Source of the DNA: Bacteroidales bacterium | GTDB lineage: Bacteria > Bacteroidota > Bacteroidia > Bacteroidales > VadinHA17 | DNA length: 64,000 nucleotides | Reading direction: 5' to 3' | Assembly (NCBI GenBank): GCA_021371855.1 | Contig: JAJFVL010000018.1 | Span: 1-64,000 of the forward strand | Shown: piece by piece, positions 19,801-27,602 of the stretch | Numbering within the stretch: position 1 is the first letter of the stretch | Layout: every line of letters starts with the position of its first letter | The notes under the pieces: model-generated | Told to the model about the DNA's origin: nothing | Database searches by the model: none | Seen by the model: the letters and a program-made list of their open reading frames with translations, nothing else | Made by a program: the position numbers and the translations under genes

Positions 19801-19973
19801 TCTGTTTCTTTATCAAGATTCTGATTTGTATTATCTGAAACAATATTACCTCCAAAGACATTGAAAACCGTTACAATAAAAAGAAAAATTGTAAGTCTTA
19901 TGATTTTGAAGGCATTTCCCGAACAACCTCTTAAAAAGGAGGTTGTCCGCTGTAAAATCTGGATTTTTTTCAT
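16824..19973 (-). CDS. susC: SusC family TonB-dependent outer-membrane transporter
   Basis: The protein has about 1049 residues. I chose the ATG at 19973 because MKKIQILQRTTSF followed by a hydrophobic signal is the usual SusC N-terminus; an in-frame ATG at 20012 would add 13 residues. The order of parts is a carboxypeptidase-D-like domain (RITGTVTDANGNPMPGVNV), a short VVVGYGTQKK stretch, the plug (IRIRGLGTF…LILVDGLE…SVLKDAASASIYGSRAANG) and a large beta barrel ending in an aromatic-rich strand. It imports oligosaccharides using TonB energy together with the SusD lid. The upstream region holds a hairpin and a truncated AraC copy. Confidence 0.95.
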   Translation of the reverse strand: MKKIQILQRTTSFLRGCSGNAFKIIRLTIFLFIVTVFNVFGGNIVSDNTNQNLDKETDTAAVMQQKRITGTVTDANGNPMPGVNVQVEGTTIGSISDINGKYSIEGQNANNVLTFSFIGYVSQKVAVGNKVVIDVSLSEELQALEEVVVVGYGTQKKMNITGSVSAVNSEALEMRNVTKGSLALVGSMSGIALRQLSGNPGKNSAEIRIRGLGTFSGAGSSPLILVDGLESSIDNVNPNDIKSVSVLKDAASASIYGSRAANGVILVETKRGVAGAPKFSYHAYVGKSKPTMLPEMVNSWEYAELYNEALTNMGMAAKYTADDIAKFKSGTDPNYPNFNHIKYLFDTGSGVETKHGITMSGGTPGTQYMFSAGYYNQQGLVQENFGKRYDMRLNLNTKLKSNLSLNVNLSGNKYNGEEPSSLYGGGLGSIVRGALRLTNRIAGFTPDGYYGRNETLHPEADLESKSFVGNNSFNLFSNTELVWDITKDIKISGKVGYTYDNSESKTYIATFAVTPTYGITRNSLSQSWGKSDALTLQSLAEYTKSFGNHFVHLLAGYSRQRFGSQSMGAYRDDFPNNELYEISVGSTARATNSGSSSINTLLSYFGRINYSYLDKYLLEGNIRYDGSSRFPEGHRFGLFPSLSAGWRISKESFFQNAVTWVDDLKLRGSWGELGNQSVGNYPYQDLLSLGLNYPFGSIMAAGAAVTTLANKNISWETTKMTDFGFDVSVLHSKLTLTADYYLKRTIDILYNISASTMLGASPSAENAGTVENKGWDFDLSHKNSIGDFSYRVSANFSIVNNQVTKLANVTRDIAKGLFIGEPIGSTYGYVTNGVFADAADVAAAPKQPFPNLAIPGGIKYVDISGPEGVPDGVVNSAYDRSVIGKPRPKSYYGLNLYAEYKGFDLSLLLQGEGGRRSMVSLEHFYAFDNDGNIQRWEKNERWSPENPNSKAGYPALTIMSTDFYTQNPSDYWMRNATFIRLKNVTFGYTIPSRLTNKISLNNVRFYLSAENLLTMDHYYPGWDPEMATGGSDRWYPLTILTVLGVNVDF

Positions 19974-20344
19974 AAGTTTGAAAGTTTTTATGGATTTAAT
20001 TATTAATTGCATTTTTACTCATATCTACTTGAGAAGGAATGCGTTTGTTTGCTAGCAGGAAAGTCGGCCAGGGCTTTCCTGTTTTTTGTTTTGTACAGAA
20101 AGGTTTTGTTTCATAGGCAAAGAGTTTTAAAGGTTTAGGATATTTAAGGTTATTTTTAGTTTAATGTAGTTCTAAACAATTTTTAGTAATACTTATTCCT
20201 TTAATAAAAACCAAAAAAATACTTCAGCTCAATTATTGCCATTAAATTGTTATTTTTATGACTGCGCAGACTTTAATAAAATATCATAATTAAATGTGAT
20301 TGACAGAAATGAAACAAACCTATAACCAAATTTATACTGTTATA
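19974..20344. other. SusC-1 upstream region, no gene seen
   Basis: This 371-base gap holds a hairpin at 20056-20081 and otherwise AT-rich sequence. Minus-strand matches to the TAnnTTTG -7 pattern occur at 20315-20322 and 20327-20334, but neither has a visible -33 partner, so I do not call a promoter. No coding sequence is supported here. Confidence 0.5.
20056..20081. promoter_or_regulatory. Hairpin in the susC-1 leader region
   Basis: CAGGAAAG (20056-20063) and CTTTCCTG (20074-20081) form a perfect 8-base stem with a 10-base loop. On the plus strand a T-rich run follows (GTTTTTTGTTTTG), as in an intrinsic terminator; on the minus strand it would lie in the SusC leader. It may end an antisense transcript or act as a leader structure. 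Confidence 0.45.
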
Positions 20345-20664
20345 AAACATCAGCGTATAAATATTTTATCTAATAATAACACAATTTTAACATGTTACCT
20401 GTATTTCAGAAAACAGAAGCTAACATTAATCATTCATTTTCTGTGGAACAGGAAAAGTTTCAATATTTCCCTGATCCTTTACAGTTACATCCAGATATTG
20501 AGATTCTGCTTGTTCCTGAAGGAACGGGTACATGCTTTGTTGGAGATTCAATCGATCGTTTTGGTCCGGGCGACCTGGTAATGATTGGTCAGAACGTCCC
20601 GCACGCAATGAAATACAAATTAATGAAATACAAATTATCGTTGTTATTATTACATGTGGGTTAA
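20345..20664 (+). pseudogene. Truncated duplicate of the AraC regulator gene (5' leader and sensor half only)
   Basis: From ~20345 to 20606 this DNA closely matches 23828-24087, including ~45 bases of leader and the first ~72 codons of the AraC gene at 23872. The reading frame (20392-20664, 90 codons) gives MLPVFQKTEANINHSF…DRFGPGDLVMIGQNVPHA. It then departs from homology into MKYKLMKYKL and stops, so the helix-turn-helix half is absent. The breakpoint coincides with a 15-base tandem repeat. The two copies are in the same orientation and bracket the gene at 20730. It is most likely a relic of a tandem duplication, although a short cupin-only protein could still be made. Confidence 0.85.
20607..20636. 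repeat. Perfect 15-base tandem repeat at the AraC-copy breakpoint
   Basis: AATGAAATACAAATT occurs twice without a gap (20607-20621 and 20622-20636), exactly where similarity to the intact AraC gene ends. This suggests slippage or junction repair at the recombination point. Confidence 0.85.
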
Positions 20665-20729
20665 ATTTTGGCATCATTCACTTTTAAGTTCAGAATGATT
20701 TCTTATTATTTTGTCCAAATTCATCCCGA

Positions 20730-23645
20730 TTAATTTTGCAATGGATCGCCTTCACCAATAATAGTTACCTGTACACGTGAACTAATACCTTTTATTCCAT
20801 CACAGGTAAAAGATACTTCATTATTGCCAGGTTTAAGTTGTGGTATGCTGCCATTTATTTTAATCTCCTGAAGCAACTCACCCTTAGACCCATACAACTT
20901 ACAGTCACTCTGTGAATTCAATTCCAGGAACATCCCCGATTCCATCTTCACCGGAAAGACAATTTTTTCATCACCTATGATTACTGCAGGATTGCTGATT
21001 GAGATCGGGATCAATGGTAATGCTTTGACCGGACCAATTATGCAGTTGATATCCTTACCTGCAGGCAGATTGTTATACCACAACTGCAGTTTATCAATGC
21101 TGTTGAACTTCACCGTGTAGAAATATGAATTGTATACATTGAAATATTCATCAGGCCAGATGTATTTGCTGAACTCAGATGATTCTATCTCCACTAGTTC
21201 AAAATATTTCCATCCGGTGAAATCTATCGTAATAAAATGATCTCCACGTGCTCCCATTGAGAGTTGCTCCGGACTCTCAATTCTTAAATTAAGAAGCTCT
21301 CCATTCCCGTCTCCCTTTACCCAAACTCCTAATCCCTGTTGCTTTTGCAGGTCGAGCCATGGATCAAACATCTTCTCCATTTTAATCCATGATCCCTCTT
21401 TTACTGATTCTCCTGTGCTATGGGCTGAAAAAATACCACTTGAACTTATTCCGTTGGTCTTTTCTTTCCCGTTTTCAATTTTTCCTGCTACCCCTTTGGC
21501 GCTTTCTTTGTAAATGAATTCTCCCTGGTGTGCAAAATCAGCCAGCAATACATTCCCTTCAGCATTGAAAGGTTTTACTGACATAAGAGGTTCGATCCTC
21601 AACCTGACATGCTGGTTGTCATACTCATTATTTACTATCCATTTTGCCGAAGGATGCTCTGTTCCTGCCACCTTATGCTTCTGAAATGAAACAGGTTTAA
21701 AATTCCATTCCCCGCCTTTATCCTGAAAAAGAGTAAATTCCTTTCCCGGTTGACGGAGCTTTGCACGGATGGTATCATTGAAATAATGTTCATGCCGTAA
21801 TTCTTCATATTGTTTTATTATTGGTATCAACCGTCCAAAAAGAGGATATGTTTCAATGGTCTTTTTATCAACTCCTCCAAGCATGGAAAGCCCAGCGTTA
21901 TTTCCTATCATTTTGCAGCACAGGTACTCAATATCGTCGGTGAAAGTGGGCTCAACCTGGGGTGGATTCCAGGTATAATTGGCCCACCAGCCAAGGTGAA
22001 GCGGAAGAAGAAGACAACTGTTCTCTGCTGCTGATAATTTATTTATTTCCGGAGTATAGCCCATCCATTCCCCGTGCTTGTGATCATGCGATTTACTGGC
22101 TGCCATATGAACATCTAAGAAACGTTTGTATCCTCTTACCGGCCGGTCCCACGCCTGCCACCTTGAACTGTAATGCCAGTAATGATGAGGCATATCACAC
22201 ATCTCCATGCCTACAGGCTTTTTCAGGTGCTTTGCCAATTCAAACACAAATTTTGTTCCATAATACCATGCATTTTCCTTTCCCCCCAGCAAATCATTTC
22301 CATCAATAGCATCAAAATAGATACCGTCGAATCCGCACTCATCAACAATCTCAGCGGTACGCTTAGCTATATTACTGAAAAGTTGAGTTTCTGGTCCCGG
22401 TACAAAAAGTCCGAACATTTCCCGAAGGTGATAAGCTTTGTCTCCTGCCGGGTGAACTTCTACTTTTGTTCCGCTTATCCCCCGTCTACATCCTGTAAAC
22501 TTAAAAGGAGGTGATTTTGTAACCCCGCTGAACTCTATCACCTCCCCTCCGATTCGAAGGGAGCTGCTGTTACGGACGAAATATCCTGTTATCAGGGAAA
22601 TATCTGCTGTCGACTCATTAACTACTATCTCAGTATCTTCAGGATCAAGTTGCTCTGCCAATGTAAAGGAGTTGAAATAGCCTAGATCCTCGCTTGCAAC
22701 CGGGGTTACATACTTCGAGGTCTTATCAATAAAAAAGGTATATGTGAGCAGTATTGAAGATATACCTGCTTTATGTAGTCTTTCGTTTATATGCTTAAAA
22801 TTCTCCCATCCGTCAGGCCATTTTGCGGGATTAAGCTCAAATTCCCCATGTTTAAAAAATCCACCTCCGTGGATGGTTACCTGGTTGAACCCCAAGCTAC
22901 GGCATCTCTCAATTGTCTCATCAACTGTCTCTTCGGTGAGACTCCCAAAATCCATCAGGTATGAGCCGTATCCATCTTTCTCTAATTGTGCCCAGGCGCC
23001 TCCCTTGTCAGAAAAAGGAACATCTTTGGCGTTTTTCATAACATCCCTTATTACAGGAAGTATGTTTTTTGGGGGAACACCCAGAAGTGTGATCTCTGCT
23101 CCTTCCAATCCAAAACGGCTGTAGCAGCTTGCCCATAAATGAGTCTGAAGTGCAGGCAGCTGGCGTACATGGGTAAAGAGGTTCATCGAAAGGATACATG
23201 CAGCAAAAGGCTCGTAAGGCATGCCTTCAAGAGTCAGAGGAACATTCATGAAAGTCAGAGATTCAACTGATCCGGTAACCTTTTCAACTTTCATTACTAT
23301 GCGATCTATTAACTTGTCAACCCGCACTTCAGCAATCACCCCTGCTGTGTTGAAGTTAAAGATGAGGAGGTCCCCTTTCAGCTCAACTGAACTTACTTTT
23401 TGCTCCTTACCTTCCTTCATAATGGAAGCGCAATAAGAGATTGTATCAGAATATAAATAGTCTTTACCAGTTGCTTTGTCAATAAAATGGAGATTCTTTC
23501 CATCTTTACTTATCTCATATCTAATATAAGCGTCATCAATAATAATATTATTACCAGGATGGTTTGAACAGCTTGCTAACATAAAACCAACGAAAAGAGC
23601 TGCCAAAATTTTAAATTTATCAATAAAAGCATACTTGTTTTTCAT
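20730..23645 (-). CDS. Large TIM-barrel lipoprotein, putative glycoside hydrolase of unassigned family
   Basis: This 971-residue protein has lipobox FMLASC (Cys26). It shares the architecture of the 750-residue protein at 3524: a beta-rich N-terminal domain, then a barrel with TIHGGGFFKHG, YTFFIDKTSKYVTP and the candidate catalytic strand GFDGIYFDAIDG. A beta insertion contains LRIGGEVIEFSGVT and GCRRGISGTKVEVHPAG. The extra C-terminal ~300 residues are beta-rich and may bind carbohydrate. The hydrolase call rests on fold and context only. The gene diverges from the AraC regulator and is bracketed by the intact and broken AraC copies. Confidence 0.6.
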   Translation of the reverse strand: MKNKYAFIDKFKILAALFVGFMLASCSNHPGNNIIIDDAYIRYEISKDGKNLHFIDKATGKDYLYSDTISYCASIMKEGKEQKVSSVELKGDLLIFNFNTAGVIAEVRVDKLIDRIVMKVEKVTGSVESLTFMNVPLTLEGMPYEPFAACILSMNLFTHVRQLPALQTHLWASCYSRFGLEGAEITLLGVPPKNILPVIRDVMKNAKDVPFSDKGGAWAQLEKDGYGSYLMDFGSLTEETVDETIERCRSLGFNQVTIHGGGFFKHGEFELNPAKWPDGWENFKHINERLHKAGISSILLTYTFFIDKTSKYVTPVASEDLGYFNSFTLAEQLDPEDTEIVVNESTADISLITGYFVRNSSSLRIGGEVIEFSGVTKSPPFKFTGCRRGISGTKVEVHPAGDKAYHLREMFGLFVPGPETQLFSNIAKRTAEIVDECGFDGIYFDAIDGNDLLGGKENAWYYGTKFVFELAKHLKKPVGMEMCDMPHHYWHYSSRWQAWDRPVRGYKRFLDVHMAASKSHDHKHGEWMGYTPEINKLSAAENSCLLLPLHLGWWANYTWNPPQVEPTFTDDIEYLCCKMIGNNAGLSMLGGVDKKTIETYPLFGRLIPIIKQYEELRHEHYFNDTIRAKLRQPGKEFTLFQDKGGEWNFKPVSFQKHKVAGTEHPSAKWIVNNEYDNQHVRLRIEPLMSVKPFNAEGNVLLADFAHQGEFIYKESAKGVAGKIENGKEKTNGISSSGIFSAHSTGESVKEGSWIKMEKMFDPWLDLQKQQGLGVWVKGDGNGELLNLRIESPEQLSMGARGDHFITIDFTGWKYFELVEIESSEFSKYIWPDEYFNVYNSYFYTVKFNSIDKLQLWYNNLPAGKDINCIIGPVKALPLIPISISNPAVIIGDEKIVFPVKMESGMFLELNSQSDCKLYGSKGELLQEIKINGSIPQLKPGNNEVSFTCDGIKGISSRVQVTIIGEGDPLQN

Positions 23646-23871
23646 AAACTTCTATTTATCTATTGATTAATGGATACCTTATAATTTGTTTGGAATAATA
23701 TTTTTTCTCCCTTCGTTTTTACTATTTATTTGATATTTTTACAACTGTCAAGATTAAAAATATTAGAATAAAATATAATTAACTAATTAATAAACAACAT
23801 ATAAATCAAAAATATACTTATACACTTTATCAGCATAAAAATATTTTATCTATAAATAACACATTTTTAAC

Positions 23872-24744
23872 ATGCTGCCTGTCTTTCAAAAAATAGAAGC
23901 CAATATCAACCATTCATTTTATGTGGAGCAGGAAAAGTTCCAATGTTTCCCTAATCCTTTACAGTTTCATCCAGATATTGAGATTCTGCTTGTACTTGAA
24001 GGAACGGGTACGCGTTTTGTAGGAGATTCAATCGATCGTTTTGGTCCGGGCGACCTGGTAATGATTGGTCAGAACGTTCCGCACGTATGGTACAGCGACG
24101 AAAAATATACAAAAAAAGAAAACAATCTTTTTTCCGAAGTAATCTACATCCTTTTCAAAACGGAAATCTTCGGGGATCAGTTCTGGCAATTGCCTGAATC
24201 AAAATGTATCCTTAAACTTATTCAACTTTCTCAGAGGGGGCTCAAACTGACCGGAAAAACCCGCGAAAAGGTAACTTCGTTAGTAAAAACAATAAGCTGT
24301 GCCGTTGGATTTGACCGTATTACTCTTCTTTTATCTATTCTCGGAACAATATCCTCCCTGAAAGAATATCAGTTCCTCGCCAGCCCGGTTGTTCAGAACA
24401 CTATCAATGAGACCGACTCGGACCGACTGAACAAAGTTTATAAATATGTGATCAATAATTATCATCAGGAGATCACACTTGAAAAAGCAGCATCAATAGC
24501 CAGCCTCTCACTCCCCTCCTTCTGCAGATACTTTAAAAAAAGAACCAATAAAACATTCGTCAAATTTTTAAACGAAATAAGGATCTCTTACGCTTGCAGA
24601 ATGCTGGCAGAAGAAGATCTCCCTGTTGCAAGGATTTGTTACACCTGCGGATACACGAATGTCTCATACTTTATAAAGCAATTCAAAGAAATAACAGGGC
24701 AAACTCCTCTGAGTTATAAGAAGAAATATAATAATATTACTTAA
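23872..24744 (+). CDS. AraC family transcriptional regulator
   Basis: This 290-residue protein has an N-terminal cupin sensor (~25-85: HPDIEILLVLEGTGTRF, DRFGPGDLVMIGQNVPHVW) and a C-terminal double helix-turn-helix from ~195. The latter shows ITLEKAASIASLSLPSFCRYFKK and the classic second-helix block ARICYTCGYTNVSYFIKQFKEITGQTPLSYKK. It should sense a sugar and control the adjacent SusC/SusD, lipoprotein and rhamnosidase genes. It is divergent from the gene at 20730 and reads toward the two GH78-like genes. A partial copy of this gene remains at 20345. Confidence 0.92.
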   Translation: MLPVFQKIEANINHSFYVEQEKFQCFPNPLQFHPDIEILLVLEGTGTRFVGDSIDRFGPGDLVMIGQNVPHVWYSDEKYTKKENNLFSEVIYILFKTEIFGDQFWQLPESKCILKLIQLSQRGLKLTGKTREKVTSLVKTISCAVGFDRITLLLSILGTISSLKEYQFLASPVVQNTINETDSDRLNKVYKYVINNYHQEITLEKAASIASLSLPSFCRYFKKRTNKTFVKFLNEIRISYACRMLAEEDLPVARICYTCGYTNVSYFIKQFKEITGQTPLSYKKKYNNIT

Positions 24745-24933
24745 GGCAAATCGATAATCAGCAATTAAACAGTGTATCCATTCTGGCATCATCTGTACAG
24801 AAACCTTTACAAAGAATTTATATTCAAATCAATAGGTCCATATATAACTGAATTTATACCCGTAAAATAATAACCTGATTAAAATTATGAGAAAAGATCA
24901 TTATTTATAATTTTAAAATCCAAATTTAAATTC

Positions 24934-27552
24934 ATGAGACATATAGATTCCTTGAGACAGAATTTCATCTATTCTTTTATTCTGATCTTATTCAGCAAAT
25001 GCAAACCAGTAACCAAAAAACAACTATCAACGAATCTGAATTTCGTGACCGCGTTTTTAACTGCTGCCAGTGCAAGAACATTGGAGAAATCGTGGGGTAG
25101 ATGCTTCTGTCAGTTTATTTGTCATTCCTTTATTCTTTTATCCCTTGGAATATTAATGAATTCCACTGTAATTGCTGAAACTTCAGCATCCGGAAAGACT
25201 GAATCATTCTTCAAAAAAGCAGTCCCTGTATGGGTACCGGGACGTGAAAAAGAGATGAACTTAACTCTCGGTTTTCGAGGCACATTTCAGGCAGACAATG
25301 ATCAAAATTATACTTTGAAGATTACAGCATCTACTCTTTACAGAGTCTACCTGAATGGCATGTTTCTTGGTTATGGACCGGCCCGTGCAGCTCATGGATA
25401 TTTCCGGGTTGATGAATACAATCTGGACAAACTCATCAGAAAAGGTGAAAACATTGTTGCAGTGGAAGTATCAGGGTATAATATCAATACCTACTATACT
25501 TTAGACCAGCCATCCTTTTTACAGGCTGAAGTTCAAACTGACGGAAAAACTTTACTGGCAACAGGTTCTGATAATGCTTTCGAAGCATTCCAGATAAAAG
25601 AAAGGCTTCAGAAGGTTGAAAGGTACAGTTTTCAAAGGGCTTTTACAGAATATTACAGGATAAAAAAAGGTTTTGACCAATGGAGAACTTCGTCTAAAGT
25701 TCCCATTGGATCTTTGAAGCTGGCAAACCTCCCTCCTGTTAACCTGCTTTCACGGAATGTTCTTTTGCCCGATTTTAATATTGATCACCCGGTTTCAGTT
25801 TACTCCCAAGGTACTATTAAATTAATCAAACCTGAAAAATATAAGAAGGACCGATCTCTGACAAATATAGGTCCAAATCTCAAGGGGTATACTGAAAATG
25901 AGTTGGAAGTAATTCCTTCACTGACTGTCCAGGAGATGGTGACAAGCAAGCAGGATTTGAAAGGAAATCCTTACAACATAAATAACAAGATATCATTGGC
26001 AAGCAACGAATTCTGCACTTTCGATTTCGGGACTAACCTATCCGGTTTTATCGGAGGTAAAATTAGTTGCACGGAACCAACAAGAATTTTTTTCTGCTTC
26101 GATGAAGTTCTGACCAATGGCGATGTAAATCCCAAACAACGGATGTCTGACGTTAATAATTATGTTGTTTATGAGTTAGAGCCTGGAGTGTACAATCTGG
26201 AGTCTTTTGAATCATACACATTTAAATTTCTTAAGGCGATTGTCACTAAAGGAAGTTGTCTGATTCAGGACATTTACCTGAGAGAATATGCCTATCCTGA
26301 AAATCCAAAAGCATCTTTTTATTCGGACAATGAAAAACTGAATGCGATCTTCAAAGCTGCAAAGCAAACGTTAAGACAAAATTCGGTTGACATATTTATG
26401 GATTGTCCTTCAAGAGAAAGAGCCGGCTGGCTTTGCGACAGTTATTTTTCAGCCATCATGGAAAAAGATTTTACAGGACATTCGGCTGTGGCCCATAATT
26501 TCTATGAGAACTTTGCACTGCCTTCAAGTTTTGCAAATCTTCCGGAGGGGATGGTTCCTATGTGCTACCCTTCTGATCATTACAACGGTAGCTTTATTCC
26601 AAACTGGGCAATGTGGTTTGTTATCCAGGTGTGCGATTATTCGCATCGCGGAGGAGATCCTGTGTTGATTGAAAGTTTGAAACCAAAGGTGAAAGGTGTA
26701 CTGGACTATTTTTCCCGCCTCGAGAATGAAGACGGATTGCTTGAAAACCTGAAAGGCTGGATATTCGTCGAATGGTCGAAAGCCAATAGTTTTGTCAATG
26801 GGGTCAATTACCCGTCAAATATGCTGTACAGTGCAGCTCTCGCTGAGGCAGGAAACTTATATAATAATAATGTCTGGCAAAAAAAATCGGAACGCATCAG
26901 ACAGACAATACTGAAACAGTCGTATAACGGGAAATTTTTTGTAGACAACGCTATCAGAAACAAAGACGGCAAAATTGAACCGACCTCCAATACTACGGAA
27001 GTCTGCCAGTATTATGCGTTTTTCTTCAACATTGCCACGCCTGAAACACATCCTTCTTTATGGAAAAAGTTAACCACCGAATTCGGGCCAAATCGTGATG
27101 ACAAAACCACATATCCTGATGTTTACCGGGCAAATGCATTTATCGGAAATTATCTAAGGATGGATATTCTTTCAAGGTATAGATTGAACAACCAGCTATT
27201 GAAGGAGATACAGGATTATTTCTATAAAATGGCCGAAACTACAGGAACTTTATGGGAAAACATGGGATCGCAGGCAAGCTGTGATCATGGGTTTGCCTCT
27301 TATCTGGGACATGTTTTGTACAGGGATATTTTGGGGATAAATAAGGTTGATTATATCAATAAAGAGATAACTGTAAGGTTTACAAATATTGATCTTAATG
27401 AATGCAACGCCACACTTCCAATTAATGATAGTGAGGTAGAACTGAAATGGAAACGATCAGATAACCAGATAAGTTATTCCCTTAAGGCGCCATCAGATTA
27501 TAAGGTAAAAATCGAGAACCTCAGTTCGTCAGAGCTGGTAAAATCGGAATAA
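24934..27552 (+). CDS. Alpha-L-rhamnosidase-like glycoside hydrolase (GH78-like)
   Basis: This 872-residue protein has a beta-sandwich in its N-terminal third with YRVYLNGMFLGYGPARAAHGYF, the rhamnosidase N-terminal pattern, then an (alpha/alpha)6 barrel. The catalytic-loop motif reads DCPSRERAGW (Asp490-Trp499) with Asp502, one residue shorter than the usual DCPQRDERLGW of GH78, but it keeps the Glu (Glu495). The N-terminus is unusual: two hydrophobic stretches (residues ~11-23 and ~65-80) precede the mature-looking region, so the true start or export route is uncertain. The enzyme is probably periplasmic and removes rhamnose-like terminal sugars. It lies 189 bases after AraC and 50 bases before the second GH78-like gene. 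Confidence 0.75.
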   Translation: MRHIDSLRQNFIYSFILILFSKCKPVTKKQLSTNLNFVTAFLTAASARTLEKSWGRCFCQFICHSFILLSLGILMNSTVIAETSASGKTESFFKKAVPVWVPGREKEMNLTLGFRGTFQADNDQNYTLKITASTLYRVYLNGMFLGYGPARAAHGYFRVDEYNLDKLIRKGENIVAVEVSGYNINTYYTLDQPSFLQAEVQTDGKTLLATGSDNAFEAFQIKERLQKVERYSFQRAFTEYYRIKKGFDQWRTSSKVPIGSLKLANLPPVNLLSRNVLLPDFNIDHPVSVYSQGTIKLIKPEKYKKDRSLTNIGPNLKGYTENELEVIPSLTVQEMVTSKQDLKGNPYNINNKISLASNEFCTFDFGTNLSGFIGGKISCTEPTRIFFCFDEVLTNGDVNPKQRMSDVNNYVVYELEPGVYNLESFESYTFKFLKAIVTKGSCLIQDIYLREYAYPENPKASFYSDNEKLNAIFKAAKQTLRQNSVDIFMDCPSRERAGWLCDSYFSAIMEKDFTGHSAVAHNFYENFALPSSFANLPEGMVPMCYPSDHYNGSFIPNWAMWFVIQVCDYSHRGGDPVLIESLKPKVKGVLDYFSRLENEDGLLENLKGWIFVEWSKANSFVNGVNYPSNMLYSAALAEAGNLYNNNVWQKKSERIRQTILKQSYNGKFFVDNAIRNKDGKIEPTSNTTEVCQYYAFFFNIATPETHPSLWKKLTTEFGPNRDDKTTYPDVYRANAFIGNYLRMDILSRYRLNNQLLKEIQDYFYKMAETTGTLWENMGSQASCDHGFASYLGHVLYRDILGINKVDYINKEITVRFTNIDLNECNATLPINDSEVELKWKRSDNQISYSLKAPSDYKVKIENLSSSELVKSE

Positions 27553-27602
27553 ATAAATTTTTCGGAAATAAATTCAATTTAATAATAAACCGTTGCACTA
27601 TT

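Noticed and set aside
20392..20664. A 90-codon open frame that could be called a small gene
   Set aside because: It is the 5' part of the AraC gene at 23872 and diverges into a tandem repeat before the DNA-binding domain, so I list it as a pseudogene.
20637..20729. ATCATTC/GAATGAT as a terminator after the 20730 gene
   Set aside because: The stem is only 7 bases, AT-rich, with a long loop; too weak to support.
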